This document shows, one piece after another, positions 27,239 to 34,580 of a stretch of 44,705 nucleotides of DNA; position 1 is the first letter of the stretch; the number at the start of each line of letters is the position of its first letter. Origin of the DNA: Flavobacterium sp. (lineage in GTDB: Bacteria > Bacteroidota > Bacteroidia > Flavobacteriales > Flavobacteriaceae); the NCBI RefSeq assembly GCF_027533505.1, contig NZ_JAPZUB010000049.1:1-44705 (forward strand), in the 5' to 3' direction. A program made the translations under genes and the position numbers. The notes beneath the pieces were generated by a model. The model saw only the letters and a program-made list of their open reading frames with translations, ran no database searches and was not told the DNA's origin.

Positions 27239-29215
27239 ATGAACAAGGTACACTATCTCCTCGGGATGAGTGCCCTGTTGCTAAATATTTCATGGGGACA
27301 GGCACAAGTTCAGGAATTCTTGGACGAGGAACAGCGAAGAATAACAGTGGCTGCCAGCGTTGAGCGTGAAGTGGAGCAATTTATCGAATCCAACTTTCAC
27401 AAATACCGACTGTCAAAAGTAGCCTCGGCCACACTCATTGAAGAGCTTCGTGAGCATGAGGATTTTACCGATGAAGAAGTAGAAAAAGCCATTATTGCGG
27501 CTAAACGCAACGAATTGCGAAAACTCTTTTTTACTAAATTTCCTGAAAAAACACAGTATTATCGCGCCGGGACGTTACCCGTTTCGGAGGAGCAAACTTG
27601 TGTCAATGGTGATTTTGAAAACGGAACCGCAGGCTATACTTTTTGGGCCGATTTACGTCCCCAACCCCAATCAGGAACCGCTTTTTTTCAATCGTGTGCC
27701 ACACCCACTGCATTAACGACAACCAATGTGCTTACTGCCACAACCAATAATTTTGGCTCGCGTGCAACCTTAATTGATAGCAATGCACCCAATTACCAGC
27801 AGTTTGATCCGGTATTAGCGAGTTTTGGGGTAAATGTGCCAACTTTAGCGCCAAACGGCGGGACACGCTGTATTAAATTGAATAATACGGGCGGTATGGG
27901 CTCCTCTGATTTAGCTACGGTTTCTCGCTACTTTCCGGTGATCAATGAGGCAACATTAGATTTTAATTTCTCTTTGGTGATGGACAACCGTCCCGATCAT
28001 GAGCAAGAAATTCAGCCTTATTTTAGAGCTCGGGTAAAAGACGTCAATGGAAACATTGTCGATGAGTTTTGTATTATTGCCAATCCCAACAACTGCTTGT
28101 TCAGTCGTATCAACTTGAGTTCACGTCGTCGTATCCTATACACAGGGTGGGTATGTGCTCGCTTGAATGTGGGGGAATTAGTTGGGCAACCCGGAATTTT
28201 GGAGTTGTCGGTAAGTGATTGCCAACCCTCGGCGCATTTTGGTACCGTTTATATCGATAATGTGTGTGGATTTACGTGTGCTACGCCGCAATTGGGAGCA
28301 CTAAATATTGACCCGATTCAATTGAATTGTCCGTCGATTACGCCAGCAACTCCTGTACAAGTTTGTGGGACCTACAGTCCGCCGATTAATGCCACACTAA
28401 GTTCGTTGGTACTTCATGTGTTGCAAGGGAATACGATTATTGGTACAATTAATGCTCCCACACAACTCACGTCCACTACATTTTGTTTTGATCTCCCGTC
28501 GAACATCTTTGGTGCCAATCCACAAGGAGATTTTGAATTTGATGTAGTCGCTACCTTCAATGTCACCTGTCCTGCGGGAACTTTTCAGTTTACCATACGC
28601 GATGAATCGGCAGCTATTGGTCCCGATGTAACGTTTGAGAATTGTTGTTTGCCCGTACTTACTTTAGTTTCTCCCGCCGATGATACCAGTAACAATGCGC
28701 CGCCTTCTGAAAAACGGAAAGAGCGTTCCGATTGGATTCGAGCCTCCAATGTTATACAACAAGGGAATAATGGCGTAGGCAATGGTGTCGTGTACCATGC
28801 GGGTAATTTTGTCGAATTACTTCCGGGTTTTGAAGCGGTTTCGGGAGCTCATTTCGCGGCTTATCCCGAGGGTTGTTCCGGAAACTTCTTATATCGAGAT
28901 ACTCCTTTGGCTGTGCCTTCCGATCGTGAGGTTCCTCTGGATGTAATTCCCGAAGAGATTCATCTCATTCGTATAGGCAATGGTTTCACTTTGGTGCCCA
29001 ATCCGGCGCAATCTTGGGTAGAAATTGCCGTTGATGAAGGTGAATTTACCCAAATTCAAATCACTACCATCGAAGGAAAAATCCTGACGGCACAAACAAT
29101 TAGCGCTTCCCAACGCCATCGTTTGGATGTGCAAGCCTATCCCAATGGCATTTACATGGTGAGTATCGTGCTTACCGATGGAACCGTCATTGCGGAGAAA
29201 TTGGTGAAAAATTAA
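27239..29215 (+). CDS. T9SS-sorted surface protein with coathanger-like domain
   Basis: Predicted secreted protein of 658 residues, function unknown. It has a signal peptide (1-22), a helical charged segment (25-105, VEREVEQFIES to KAIIAAKRNELRKLFF), a beta-rich region with paired cysteines (about 118-345, CVNGDFENGTAGYTFW to DNVCGFTC) resembling carbohydrate-binding-like jelly-roll modules, a second domain (355-470), and a short module at 504-546 whose VVYHAGNFVELLPGFEAVSG core matches the three-coathanger stack domain. A type A T9SS sorting domain closes it (585-658, LVPNPAQSWVEI to EKLVKN). It is 1 bp after the YadA-like gene, so the two are very likely co-transcribed and co-functional. 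Confidence 0.85.
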   Translation: MNKVHYLLGMSALLLNISWGQAQVQEFLDEEQRRITVAASVEREVEQFIESNFHKYRLSKVASATLIEELREHEDFTDEEVEKAIIAAKRNELRKLFFTKFPEKTQYYRAGTLPVSEEQTCVNGDFENGTAGYTFWADLRPQPQSGTAFFQSCATPTALTTTNVLTATTNNFGSRATLIDSNAPNYQQFDPVLASFGVNVPTLAPNGGTRCIKLNNTGGMGSSDLATVSRYFPVINEATLDFNFSLVMDNRPDHEQEIQPYFRARVKDVNGNIVDEFCIIANPNNCLFSRINLSSRRRILYTGWVCARLNVGELVGQPGILELSVSDCQPSAHFGTVYIDNVCGFTCATPQLGALNIDPIQLNCPSITPATPVQVCGTYSPPINATLSSLVLHVLQGNTIIGTINAPTQLTSTTFCFDLPSNIFGANPQGDFEFDVVATFNVTCPAGTFQFTIRDESAAIGPDVTFENCCLPVLTLVSPADDTSNNAPPSEKRKERSDWIRASNVIQQGNNGVGNGVVYHAGNFVELLPGFEAVSGAHFAAYPEGCSGNFLYRDTPLAVPSDREVPLDVIPEEIHLIRIGNGFTLVPNPAQSWVEIAVDEGEFTQIQITTIEGKILTAQTISASQRHRLDVQAYPNGIYMVSIVLTDGTVIAEKLVKN

Positions 29216-29234
29216 AACTTGTTCACAATAGTAG

Positions 29235-29264
29235 AAAAGCTTCGTCAATCGGCGGAGCTTTTTT
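29235..29264 (+). terminator. Intrinsic terminator of the surface-protein pair
   Basis: AAAAGCTTC (29235-29243) pairs with GGAGCTTTT (29254-29262), one G-T wobble, 10-nt loop, T run after. It lies 19 bp past the upstream stop and overlaps the next promoter. Confidence 0.85.
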
Positions 29265-29271
29265 ATATTTG
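29241..29271 (+). promoter_or_regulatory. Promoter of the amidinotransferase-fold gene
   Basis: TATATTTG at 29264-29271 is a full -7 match; TTCG at 29241-29244, inside the terminator stem-loop, is 19 bp upstream as a partial -33. Start near 29275, leader about 19 nt. Confidence 0.6.
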
Positions 29272-29293
29272 TAGAAAGCCAACAACAAACTTT

Positions 29294-30208
29294 ATGCTAC
29301 CATTACATATCACCAACGAGACTTCGCGGTTACGTGCAGTAGTGTTGGGGACCGCGGTGAGTAACGGACCCACGCCGACGGCCGAAGAAGCTTATGATCC
29401 GAAGTCACTGGAACACATTTTGGCGGGAACCTATCCGATTGAAGCCGATATGGTTCGCGAAATGGAAGCTTTTCATGACGTGTTTAAAAAATACGATGTG
29501 CAGGTTTTTCGTCCAGAAATTATCGAGAATTACAATCAAATTTTTTCGCGGGACATCGGATTTGTTATCGAAGATACGTTTATCAAAGCCAATATTCTTC
29601 CCGATCGGGAACGGGAATTGGAAGCGATTCAGTACATCATTGATCAAATCAATCCTGCAAAAGTGCAACGCCCCCCCGAAGAGGTTCACATCGAAGGCGG
29701 TGACGTGATGCCTTGGAACGACTATATTTTTATTGGCACCTACAAAGGCTCGGATTATAAAGATTACATTACGGCTCGAACCAATATGGAAGGGGTGGCT
29801 TATATCCAAAGTTTGTTTCCAAATAAGATTGTCAAAGAATTTGATTTGGTCAAATCCAAATTGGAAGCCCGCGACAATGCCTTGCATTTGGATTGTTGTT
29901 TTCAGCCTGTGGGAAAAGACAAAGGCATCATTTACAAGAGTGGTTTTCGGGAAGAAGCCGATTATGTTTTTCTCTTGAATTTGTTTGGAAAAGAAAATCT
30001 ATTCCACATTACCCGCGATGAAATGTACCATATGAATTCGAATGTGTTTTCGATTGCCGAAGACGTGGTGGTTTCCGAGCGCAATTTTACCCGTTTAAAC
30101 ACTTGGTTGCGCAGCAAGGGCTTTACAGTAGAGGAAGTTCCCTATGCCGAAATTGCCAAGCAAGAAGGGTTGTTGCGTTGTTCGACACTTCCTTTAATCC
30201 GGGATTGA
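29294..30208 (+). CDS. DDAH-like amidinotransferase-fold hydrolase
   Basis: Member of the pentein superfamily (arginine deiminase / dimethylarginine dimethylaminohydrolase). Such enzymes use a Cys-His pair to hydrolyse guanidino groups, usually giving citrulline. From the chosen ATG there are 304 residues beginning LPLHITNETSRLRAVVLGTA; an upstream in-frame ATG at 29219 lies in the terminator and was rejected. Visible motifs are FSRDIGFVIEDTFI, HIEGGDVMPWNDYIFIG, ALHLDCCFQPVG (catalytic His/Asp region) and LLRCSTLPLIRD with the nucleophile Cys296. The exact substrate (methylarginine, arginine or agmatine-like) cannot be told from sequence. It is followed by ctlX, which acts on citrulline. Confidence 0.85.
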   Translation: MLPLHITNETSRLRAVVLGTAVSNGPTPTAEEAYDPKSLEHILAGTYPIEADMVREMEAFHDVFKKYDVQVFRPEIIENYNQIFSRDIGFVIEDTFIKANILPDRERELEAIQYIIDQINPAKVQRPPEEVHIEGGDVMPWNDYIFIGTYKGSDYKDYITARTNMEGVAYIQSLFPNKIVKEFDLVKSKLEARDNALHLDCCFQPVGKDKGIIYKSGFREEADYVFLLNLFGKENLFHITRDEMYHMNSNVFSIAEDVVVSERNFTRLNTWLRSKGFTVEEVPYAEIAKQEGLLRCSTLPLIRD

Positions 30209-30214
30209 TTTTCG

Positions 30215-30290
30215 GAGCACTGCCGCGTGAGGGATAGGAGCTAGGTGCCGTGCACCGCGGATAGCCCGGCCCAGAGGGCACGCTCAAAAA
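30215..30290. repeat. GC-rich structured interspersed-repeat candidate
   Basis: A GC-rich island between AT-rich genes. Foldable parts are an outer stem GCGTG (30225-30229) with CACGC (30279-30283); a helix GCTA/TAGC (30240-30243 with 30262-30265) continuing into GGTGC-CGT-GCACC (30244-30256) with a 3' GCGGA bulge; and GCCC-AGA-GGGC (30269-30279, sharing C30279 with the outer stem). From memory, related elements recur between genes in Flavobacterium genomes; this is the only copy in the window, so the repeat status is unverified. Confidence 0.5.
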
Positions 30291-30291
30291 G

Positions 30292-30326
30292 TTATGAGTT
30301 ATGAATTATGAGTTATGAATTATGAA
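30292..30326. repeat. Heptanucleotide array TTATGAR x5
   Basis: Five perfect-register 7-bp units, TTATGAG, TTATGAA, TTATGAG, TTATGAA, TTATGAA. It sits directly after the GC-rich element and 25 bp before the ctlX start codon. Confidence 0.9.
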
Positions 30327-30351
30327 TTGGGGAAACCTTTAGACTGAAGCT

Positions 30352-31287
30352 ATGAATCAAACGACAAATGCTATTTTAATGATCCGTCCGGTGGCGTTTC
30401 GAATGAACGAACAGACCGCGGTCAACAATTATTATCAAAAAGTTTTGGACGGCTTATCGCCCGAAACGGTCAATGCGAAAGCACAGCAGGAGTTTGATGC
30501 TTTTGTGCAAAAACTGCGCCTTGTGGGGGTTGATGTTACGGTGGTTGACGATACGTTGGAGCCCAATACCCCCGACAGTATTTTTCCGAACAACTGGATT
30601 TCGTTTCACGAAACGGGCGATGTGGTGTTGTACCCCATGTTTGCCGAAAACCGTCGGGCTGAACGGCGAGAAGATATTTTGGATTTACTAGAGGACAAAG
30701 GTTTTGTGGTCAATGACATTATGGATTATACCTCAGCCGAAGAGGACAATATCTTTCTGGAAGGTACGGGTAGTTTGTTGCTTGACCGACAAAACGGCAA
30801 AGCCTATTGTGCCTTATCGCCCCGTGCAGATGAGGAGCTGATGATTGAATTTTGTGAGGATTTTGAGTATACGCCTGTTATTTTTGAAGCGTTTCAAACC
30901 GTGGATGGAGAACGAAAACTCATTTACCACACCAATGTAATGATGTGTATTGGCGATACGTTTGCGGTGATTTGCGCCGACTGTATTGACGATAAAAAAG
31001 AGCGTAAAATGGTTTTGGATTCCTTGCGTAGCGATGAGAAAGACATTATTTTGATTACCGAAGAGCAGGTCAATAATTTTGCGGGGAATATGTTGGAAGT
31101 GAAAGGATCGGAGGGGAAACGCTATTTGGTGATGAGCTCGTCGGCTTACCAAGCGCTGACGAAGAAGCAAATTGCCCAAATCGAACAGCACGTCACTATT
31201 TTACATTCGAGTTTAGATACCATTGAAGCTTGTGGGGGAGGAAGTGCCCGATGCATGATGGCAGAGGTATTTTTACCGAAGCGATAA
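30352..31287 (+). CDS. ctlX: Citrulline hydrolase CtlX
   Basis: CtlX is a pentein-fold enzyme known to hydrolyse citrulline to ornithine, ammonia and CO2 (characterised in Francisella). The 311-residue product matches the family from AILMIRPVAFRMNEQTAVNN onward. Substrate-pocket and catalytic segments are SIFPNNWISFHETGDVVLYP, FLEGTGSLLLDR, YHTNVMMCIGDTFAVICADC and the C-terminal CGGGSARCMMAEVFLP with nucleophile Cys301. No clear promoter is seen directly upstream, so it may be read from the DDAH-like gene through the repeat spacer. A terminator follows. Confidence 0.9.
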   Translation: MNQTTNAILMIRPVAFRMNEQTAVNNYYQKVLDGLSPETVNAKAQQEFDAFVQKLRLVGVDVTVVDDTLEPNTPDSIFPNNWISFHETGDVVLYPMFAENRRAERREDILDLLEDKGFVVNDIMDYTSAEEDNIFLEGTGSLLLDRQNGKAYCALSPRADEELMIEFCEDFEYTPVIFEAFQTVDGERKLIYHTNVMMCIGDTFAVICADCIDDKKERKMVLDSLRSDEKDIILITEEQVNNFAGNMLEVKGSEGKRYLVMSSSAYQALTKKQIAQIEQHVTILHSSLDTIEACGGGSARCMMAEVFLPKR

Positions 31288-31306
31288 TCAAACGTAATTT
31301 TACAAG

Positions 31307-31341
31307 AAATCCCAAACGCTTTAGGTGCTTGGGATTTTTTT
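31307..31341. terminator. Terminator between ctlX and the convergent cpcT-like gene
   Basis: AAATCCCAA (31307-31315) pairs with TTGGGATTT (31329-31337); the inner CGC/GTG adds three pairs. A run of Ts follows on the plus strand; the minus-strand side has ATTTC, weaker. It probably serves ctlX mainly. Confidence 0.85.
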
Positions 31342-31342
31342 A

Positions 31343-31963
31343 TTACAATTTGATGAATTCATAGCCGCCTTTGGTGGCGCCCCATACTTGTTTGCCGTCT
31401 TTATCAAATCCTTGGTCCCAAGACAGAATGCTGTTATGGGTAACCGTTACTTTGGAATTGGCCCAACGTGCGCCGCGGAGTTCACTGGGACAGGTTTTAT
31501 CCCCCGTAGCGCCTTCGAACGTATTTTTGCGGGTGCGTTTTAAAATTACTTCACAGCCGTCTTTTATTTCGATATCAGCTTCTGTGAGTTGGTCATACGC
31601 TTCGGGAGTTGCCCATTTACCTATCCATTTTTTTTCGTCTTTAAGCGTATAAATCGTGCTGATGAATTGATCGCCTTGTTGCGTTAATTTGTAAATGCGT
31701 ACCCGATAGGGTTGGTTTTGTTTGTCAAATAAGGCTTGTTCCACAAAAAGGTAATGGCCTTTGGATTTCCAAATGGGGGTCATCCGTAAGGAGATATTGA
31801 AATAGTCTTTGTCTTGGCTGGCTTGTTTTTCAGAGCTGTAGTGGCCTTGCATGAGGGTGACTAATTCTTTCATTGCCGAACTATCGGTATTTTTTGACGT
31901 TTGTGCAGATTTGCATCCCCATAAAAAAAGGGAAATACAAAAAGTAAAAAAAACGTATCGCAT
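31343..31963 (-). CDS. CpcT/CpeT-family lipoprotein
   Basis: CpcT/CpeT proteins are phycobiliprotein chromophore lyases in cyanobacteria; relatives in non-photosynthetic bacteria have unknown function. The 206-residue product has a lipoprotein signal with lipobox LFLWGC (Cys17). Family motifs are GHYSSEKQA, PIWKSKGHYLFVEQALFD, PYRVRIYKL, DGCEVILKR, CPSELRGARWANSKV and SWDQGFDKDGKQVWGATKGG. A bilin role is unlikely here since no bilin or phycobilisome genes are visible. It lies 12 bp after marC in the same orientation and presumably shares its transcript. Confidence 0.85.
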   Translation of the reverse strand: MRYVFFTFCISLFLWGCKSAQTSKNTDSSAMKELVTLMQGHYSSEKQASQDKDYFNISLRMTPIWKSKGHYLFVEQALFDKQNQPYRVRIYKLTQQGDQFISTIYTLKDEKKWIGKWATPEAYDQLTEADIEIKDGCEVILKRTRKNTFEGATGDKTCPSELRGARWANSKVTVTHNSILSWDQGFDKDGKQVWGATKGGYEFIKL

Positions 31964-31975
31964 GCGTAGAGTAGT

Positions 31976-32596
31976 TTAGATTTTTAAAATACTGGTAACG
32001 GCATTAATAATGTATTGGATACCAATCGCAATGGTTAAGAATCCCACAATACGAGAAATTGCTACAATTCCAGAAGCGCCCAGGTATTTAGCCAAATAAT
32101 GCGCACTTCGAAGAATGAGAAAAATCAATACTGCCACTGCAAAAATGGCAATCGTTGAGAAAATAATTTCTCGCGTACTATTGTGTTCTTGGTAATAGGC
32201 AATGAGAAGGGAAATAGAACCGGGCCCTGCCAACATGGGCATCGCAAGGGGCGTAAGGGCGATGTTGTCGCGTTGTTGTGCTTCCTCTTCGGCTTTTTTG
32301 TCCAACCCTTTGTTGCGACTGAATTTCCCGTTCAAAAGTCCAAACCCTGAACTGGCAATGATGATGCCCCCAGCGATGCGCAATGCGGGAATCGTAATGC
32401 CAAAAAAAGTGAGCACATATTGCCCTATAAAATAGGAGATGACCAATATTAAGCAAACATTAATTGCAGTCCAGAGGGAAACTTTTGAGCGTTCGGCTTT
32501 GGAATAATCTTGCGTAAGCGCCACAAAAATGGGCACCGTGCCAATAGGATTTAACACCGAAAACAAGGCCGCTAAAAGAAAGATAAAATCGTTCAT
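31976..32596 (-). CDS. MarC-family integral membrane protein
   Basis: Six-helix inner-membrane protein family of unknown transport function (once linked to multiple antibiotic resistance, later withdrawn). The 206-residue product begins NDFIFLLAALFSVLNPIGTV, carries the family motif NPIGTVPIF, a central soluble loop (about 95-115, NKGLDKKAEEEAQQRD), then ALTPLAMPMLAGPGSISLLI and a C-terminal pair of helices (RIVGFLTIAIGIQYI). It is the first gene of a two-gene operon with the CpcT-like lipoprotein. Confidence 0.92.
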   Translation of the reverse strand: MNDFIFLLAALFSVLNPIGTVPIFVALTQDYSKAERSKVSLWTAINVCLILVISYFIGQYVLTFFGITIPALRIAGGIIIASSGFGLLNGKFSRNKGLDKKAEEEAQQRDNIALTPLAMPMLAGPGSISLLIAYYQEHNSTREIIFSTIAIFAVAVLIFLILRSAHYLAKYLGASGIVAISRIVGFLTIAIGIQYIINAVTSILKI

Positions 32597-32600
32597 GTTG

Positions 32601-32608
32601 CAAAGGTA
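32601..32608 (-). promoter_or_regulatory. -7 promoter element of marC
   Basis: On the minus strand this reads TACCTTTG, a TAnnTTTG match ending 4 nt before the marC start codon. The predicted start coincides with or touches the ATG, so the mRNA may be leaderless. No good -33 box is seen. Confidence 0.4.
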
Positions 32609-32658
32609 GGGGATTGGGGGTTTCGTTGTGTTTTTGTTGGGTAAAATAATCGTTACCT

Positions 32659-33015
32659 ATGAAAACCTTAGTCTTAGGCGCTTCTGACAACCCCGAACGG
32701 TACAGTTACCAAGCGTTAATCCGTTTGCAAAAGCACCAGCATGAAGTGGTCGCTATTGGTCGTAAAGCCACTGAGGTCGACGGCATTCTAATTCAGGAAG
32801 GGTTGCCCGAACTGGCCGATGTTGATACCGTTACATTATACATAAATCCCACACACCAACAGGGGTATTACGATTATATCATTGGGTTGCGTCCCCGACG
32901 GGTGATCTTCAATCCGGGAACCGAAAATCCAGCGTTTTATGCCCTTTTGACTTCGCATGGAATTCACATCGAAGTGGCCTGTACGTTGGTGTTGTTGGCT
33001 ATGCATCACTATTAA
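32659..33015 (+). CDS. CoA-binding (Rossmann) domain protein
   Basis: Small single-domain protein of the YccU type, PF13380, with a CoA-binding Rossmann fold and unknown cellular role. The 118-residue product opens KTLVLGASDNPERYSYQA (the nucleotide-binding loop GASxNPxRYS), followed by HEVVAIGRKATEVDGI, DTVTLYINPTHQ, RRVIFNPGTENPAF and IEVACTLVLLAM. It is divergent from marC (62 bp apart) and overlaps the convergent symporter gene by four bases at a shared TTAA. Confidence 0.9.
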   Translation: MKTLVLGASDNPERYSYQALIRLQKHQHEVVAIGRKATEVDGILIQEGLPELADVDTVTLYINPTHQQGYYDYIIGLRPRRVIFNPGTENPAFYALLTSHGIHIEVACTLVLLAMHHY

Positions 33016-34511
33016 AATCGGGTTTGCCCCACGGCAGGTTTACTGATAAAAAGCAAACCTACAAACGTCAGTAAACCATTGACAATGATGAGTTCGTTGT
33101 CAAACTGGTACGCGCCAAAAAGATCGTTGGCATAGGTAGTCATTACCCAACACACCATGGGAGCGAGGATGCAAACGACAGGCACCCAGCGATCGTTGAC
33201 CGTTTTTGTTTTCATAAACAATCCAAAACCATAGAGTCCTAAAAGCGGACCGTAGGTGTAACTGGCCACTTTAAAAATCATTTTGACTACCGATTCGTCA
33301 TTGAGAATATTGAATAGGACAATCACTAAAAACATCAGGAATGAAAAGCCGAGATGTACTTGGTGTCGAATACGAACCTGTTTTTGAGGGGAATGTTGGT
33401 TTTCGACCTTGTCCATGTGAAGGAAATCGACACAGAAAGAGGTGGTTAATGCCGTTAAGGCACTGTCGGTGGTAGCAAAAGTTGCCGCCGTTAAGCCCAA
33501 CAGAAAAGTGATGGCGGGAATGATTTCTAAGTGATGAAAAGCAATTTCTGGAAAGAGTAAATCGGTTCGAGGTACACCATTAACGGTGGGAATGGCAATT
33601 TGGTTTTGCGCCGCATACAGATACAATAAAGCCCCTACACTCAAGAAAAACAAATTGATGAGTACAAAAATTCCCGTAAACGTAAACATGTTTTTTTGGG
33701 CTTCTTGGATAGTGGCACAGCTCAAGTTTTTCTGCATTAAGTCCTGATCCAAACCGACCATCGCAATAGTAACAAAGATTCCTCCAAGGAGTTGTTTCCA
33801 GAAAAAATGGCCTTTTAGGTAATCTTCATAAAAAAAGATTTGCGAATAGCTGCTGTTTTTTACGGCTTCAAAGGCTTGGGTGGGACTGTAATTGAGGCTA
33901 CTGCAAATGAAATAGATGGTAAGAAACACCGAAGTAACCAAGAAAAATGTTTGCAACGTATCGGTGATGATGATGGTTTTGAGTCCCCCGCGATAGGTAT
34001 ACGCAAAAATCAACCCTAAAGAGATTAAAACCGTGGCGGCAAAAGGCACCTGGAAGGCATCAAACACATAGCGTTGCAACACCAAAACCACCAAATACAG
34101 TCGAAACGCTGATCCGATGGTACGGCTAATTAAAAAAATACTGGCCGCTGTTTTGTAACTGACCACCCCCAAACGCTGTTCGATATAACTGTAAATAGAG
34201 GTAAGATTCATGCGGTAATACAGCGGGAGAAGCACCGTAGCAATGAGGATAAATCCGAGGGCATTGCCGAGTACAAATTGAAAGTACGAAAACTGATTTT
34301 CAGGATTTCCTACGGCGCCCGGAACCGAAATAAAGGTCACACCCGAGAGCGCTGTTCCGATCATTCCGAAGGCAACAAGGTACCATTTGGAATTTTTGTT
34401 GGCTTTAAAAAAAGTGTCGTTATCGCTGCTTTTTTTACCAATGCGGAAGGCGATAAATAATAACAATCCAAAATACACCAGGATGATGGAAAGAATGAGG
34501 GTTGGGCTCAT
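33012..34511 (-). CDS. Sodium:solute symporter (SSS family)
   Basis: Predicted Na+-coupled transporter of the SSS (PF00474) family; substrate unknown. From the chosen ATG it has 499 residues and about 13 membrane helices, starting SPTLILSIILVYFGLLLFIA. The frame is open 17 residues upstream, but these would cover the promoter. The unwound TM1 region reads MIGTALSGVTFISVPGAVG, and the family core includes VGLDQDLMQKNLSC and FATTDSALTALTTSFCVDF. It is divergent from recR. A possible minus-strand -7 box (TATTTTTG at 34539-34546) is interleaved with the recR promoter. Confidence 0.93.
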   Translation of the reverse strand: MSPTLILSIILVYFGLLLFIAFRIGKKSSDNDTFFKANKNSKWYLVAFGMIGTALSGVTFISVPGAVGNPENQFSYFQFVLGNALGFILIATVLLPLYYRMNLTSIYSYIEQRLGVVSYKTAASIFLISRTIGSAFRLYLVVLVLQRYVFDAFQVPFAATVLISLGLIFAYTYRGGLKTIIITDTLQTFFLVTSVFLTIYFICSSLNYSPTQAFEAVKNSSYSQIFFYEDYLKGHFFWKQLLGGIFVTIAMVGLDQDLMQKNLSCATIQEAQKNMFTFTGIFVLINLFFLSVGALLYLYAAQNQIAIPTVNGVPRTDLLFPEIAFHHLEIIPAITFLLGLTAATFATTDSALTALTTSFCVDFLHMDKVENQHSPQKQVRIRHQVHLGFSFLMFLVIVLFNILNDESVVKMIFKVASYTYGPLLGLYGFGLFMKTKTVNDRWVPVVCILAPMVCWVMTTYANDLFGAYQFDNELIIVNGLLTFVGLLFISKPAVGQTRF

Positions 34512-34545
34512 GCGGTAATTTTTAAAAAGCGAAAAATACAAAAAT

Positions 34546-34576
34546 ATTGATGCCTTTTTCAAATTATGTACTTTTG
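34546..34576 (+). promoter_or_regulatory. Promoter of recR
   Basis: ATTG at 34546-34549 (TTG at 34547) and TACTTTTG at 34569-34576 are 19 bp apart. The predicted start falls at 34580-34581, at the recR ATG itself, suggesting a leaderless transcript. It overlaps the candidate symporter -7 box on the other strand. Confidence 0.65.
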
Positions 34577-34580
34577 TGGT

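Noticed and set aside
29219..29293. Upstream start for the DDAH-like gene
   Set aside because: This stretch is the terminator and promoter; the shorter start gives a typical N-terminus.
29294..30208. Classical arginine deiminase (ArcA)
   Set aside because: At 304 residues it is much shorter than ArcA (about 400) and has DDAH-like motif spacing.
31343..31963. Genuine phycobilin lyase function for the CpcT-like protein
   Set aside because: No bilin synthesis or phycobiliprotein genes are seen and the protein is a lipoprotein; only family membership is claimed.
34512..34562. Longer N-terminus for the sodium:solute symporter
   Set aside because: It would run across the shared recR promoter; MSPTLILSI begins the first membrane helix.
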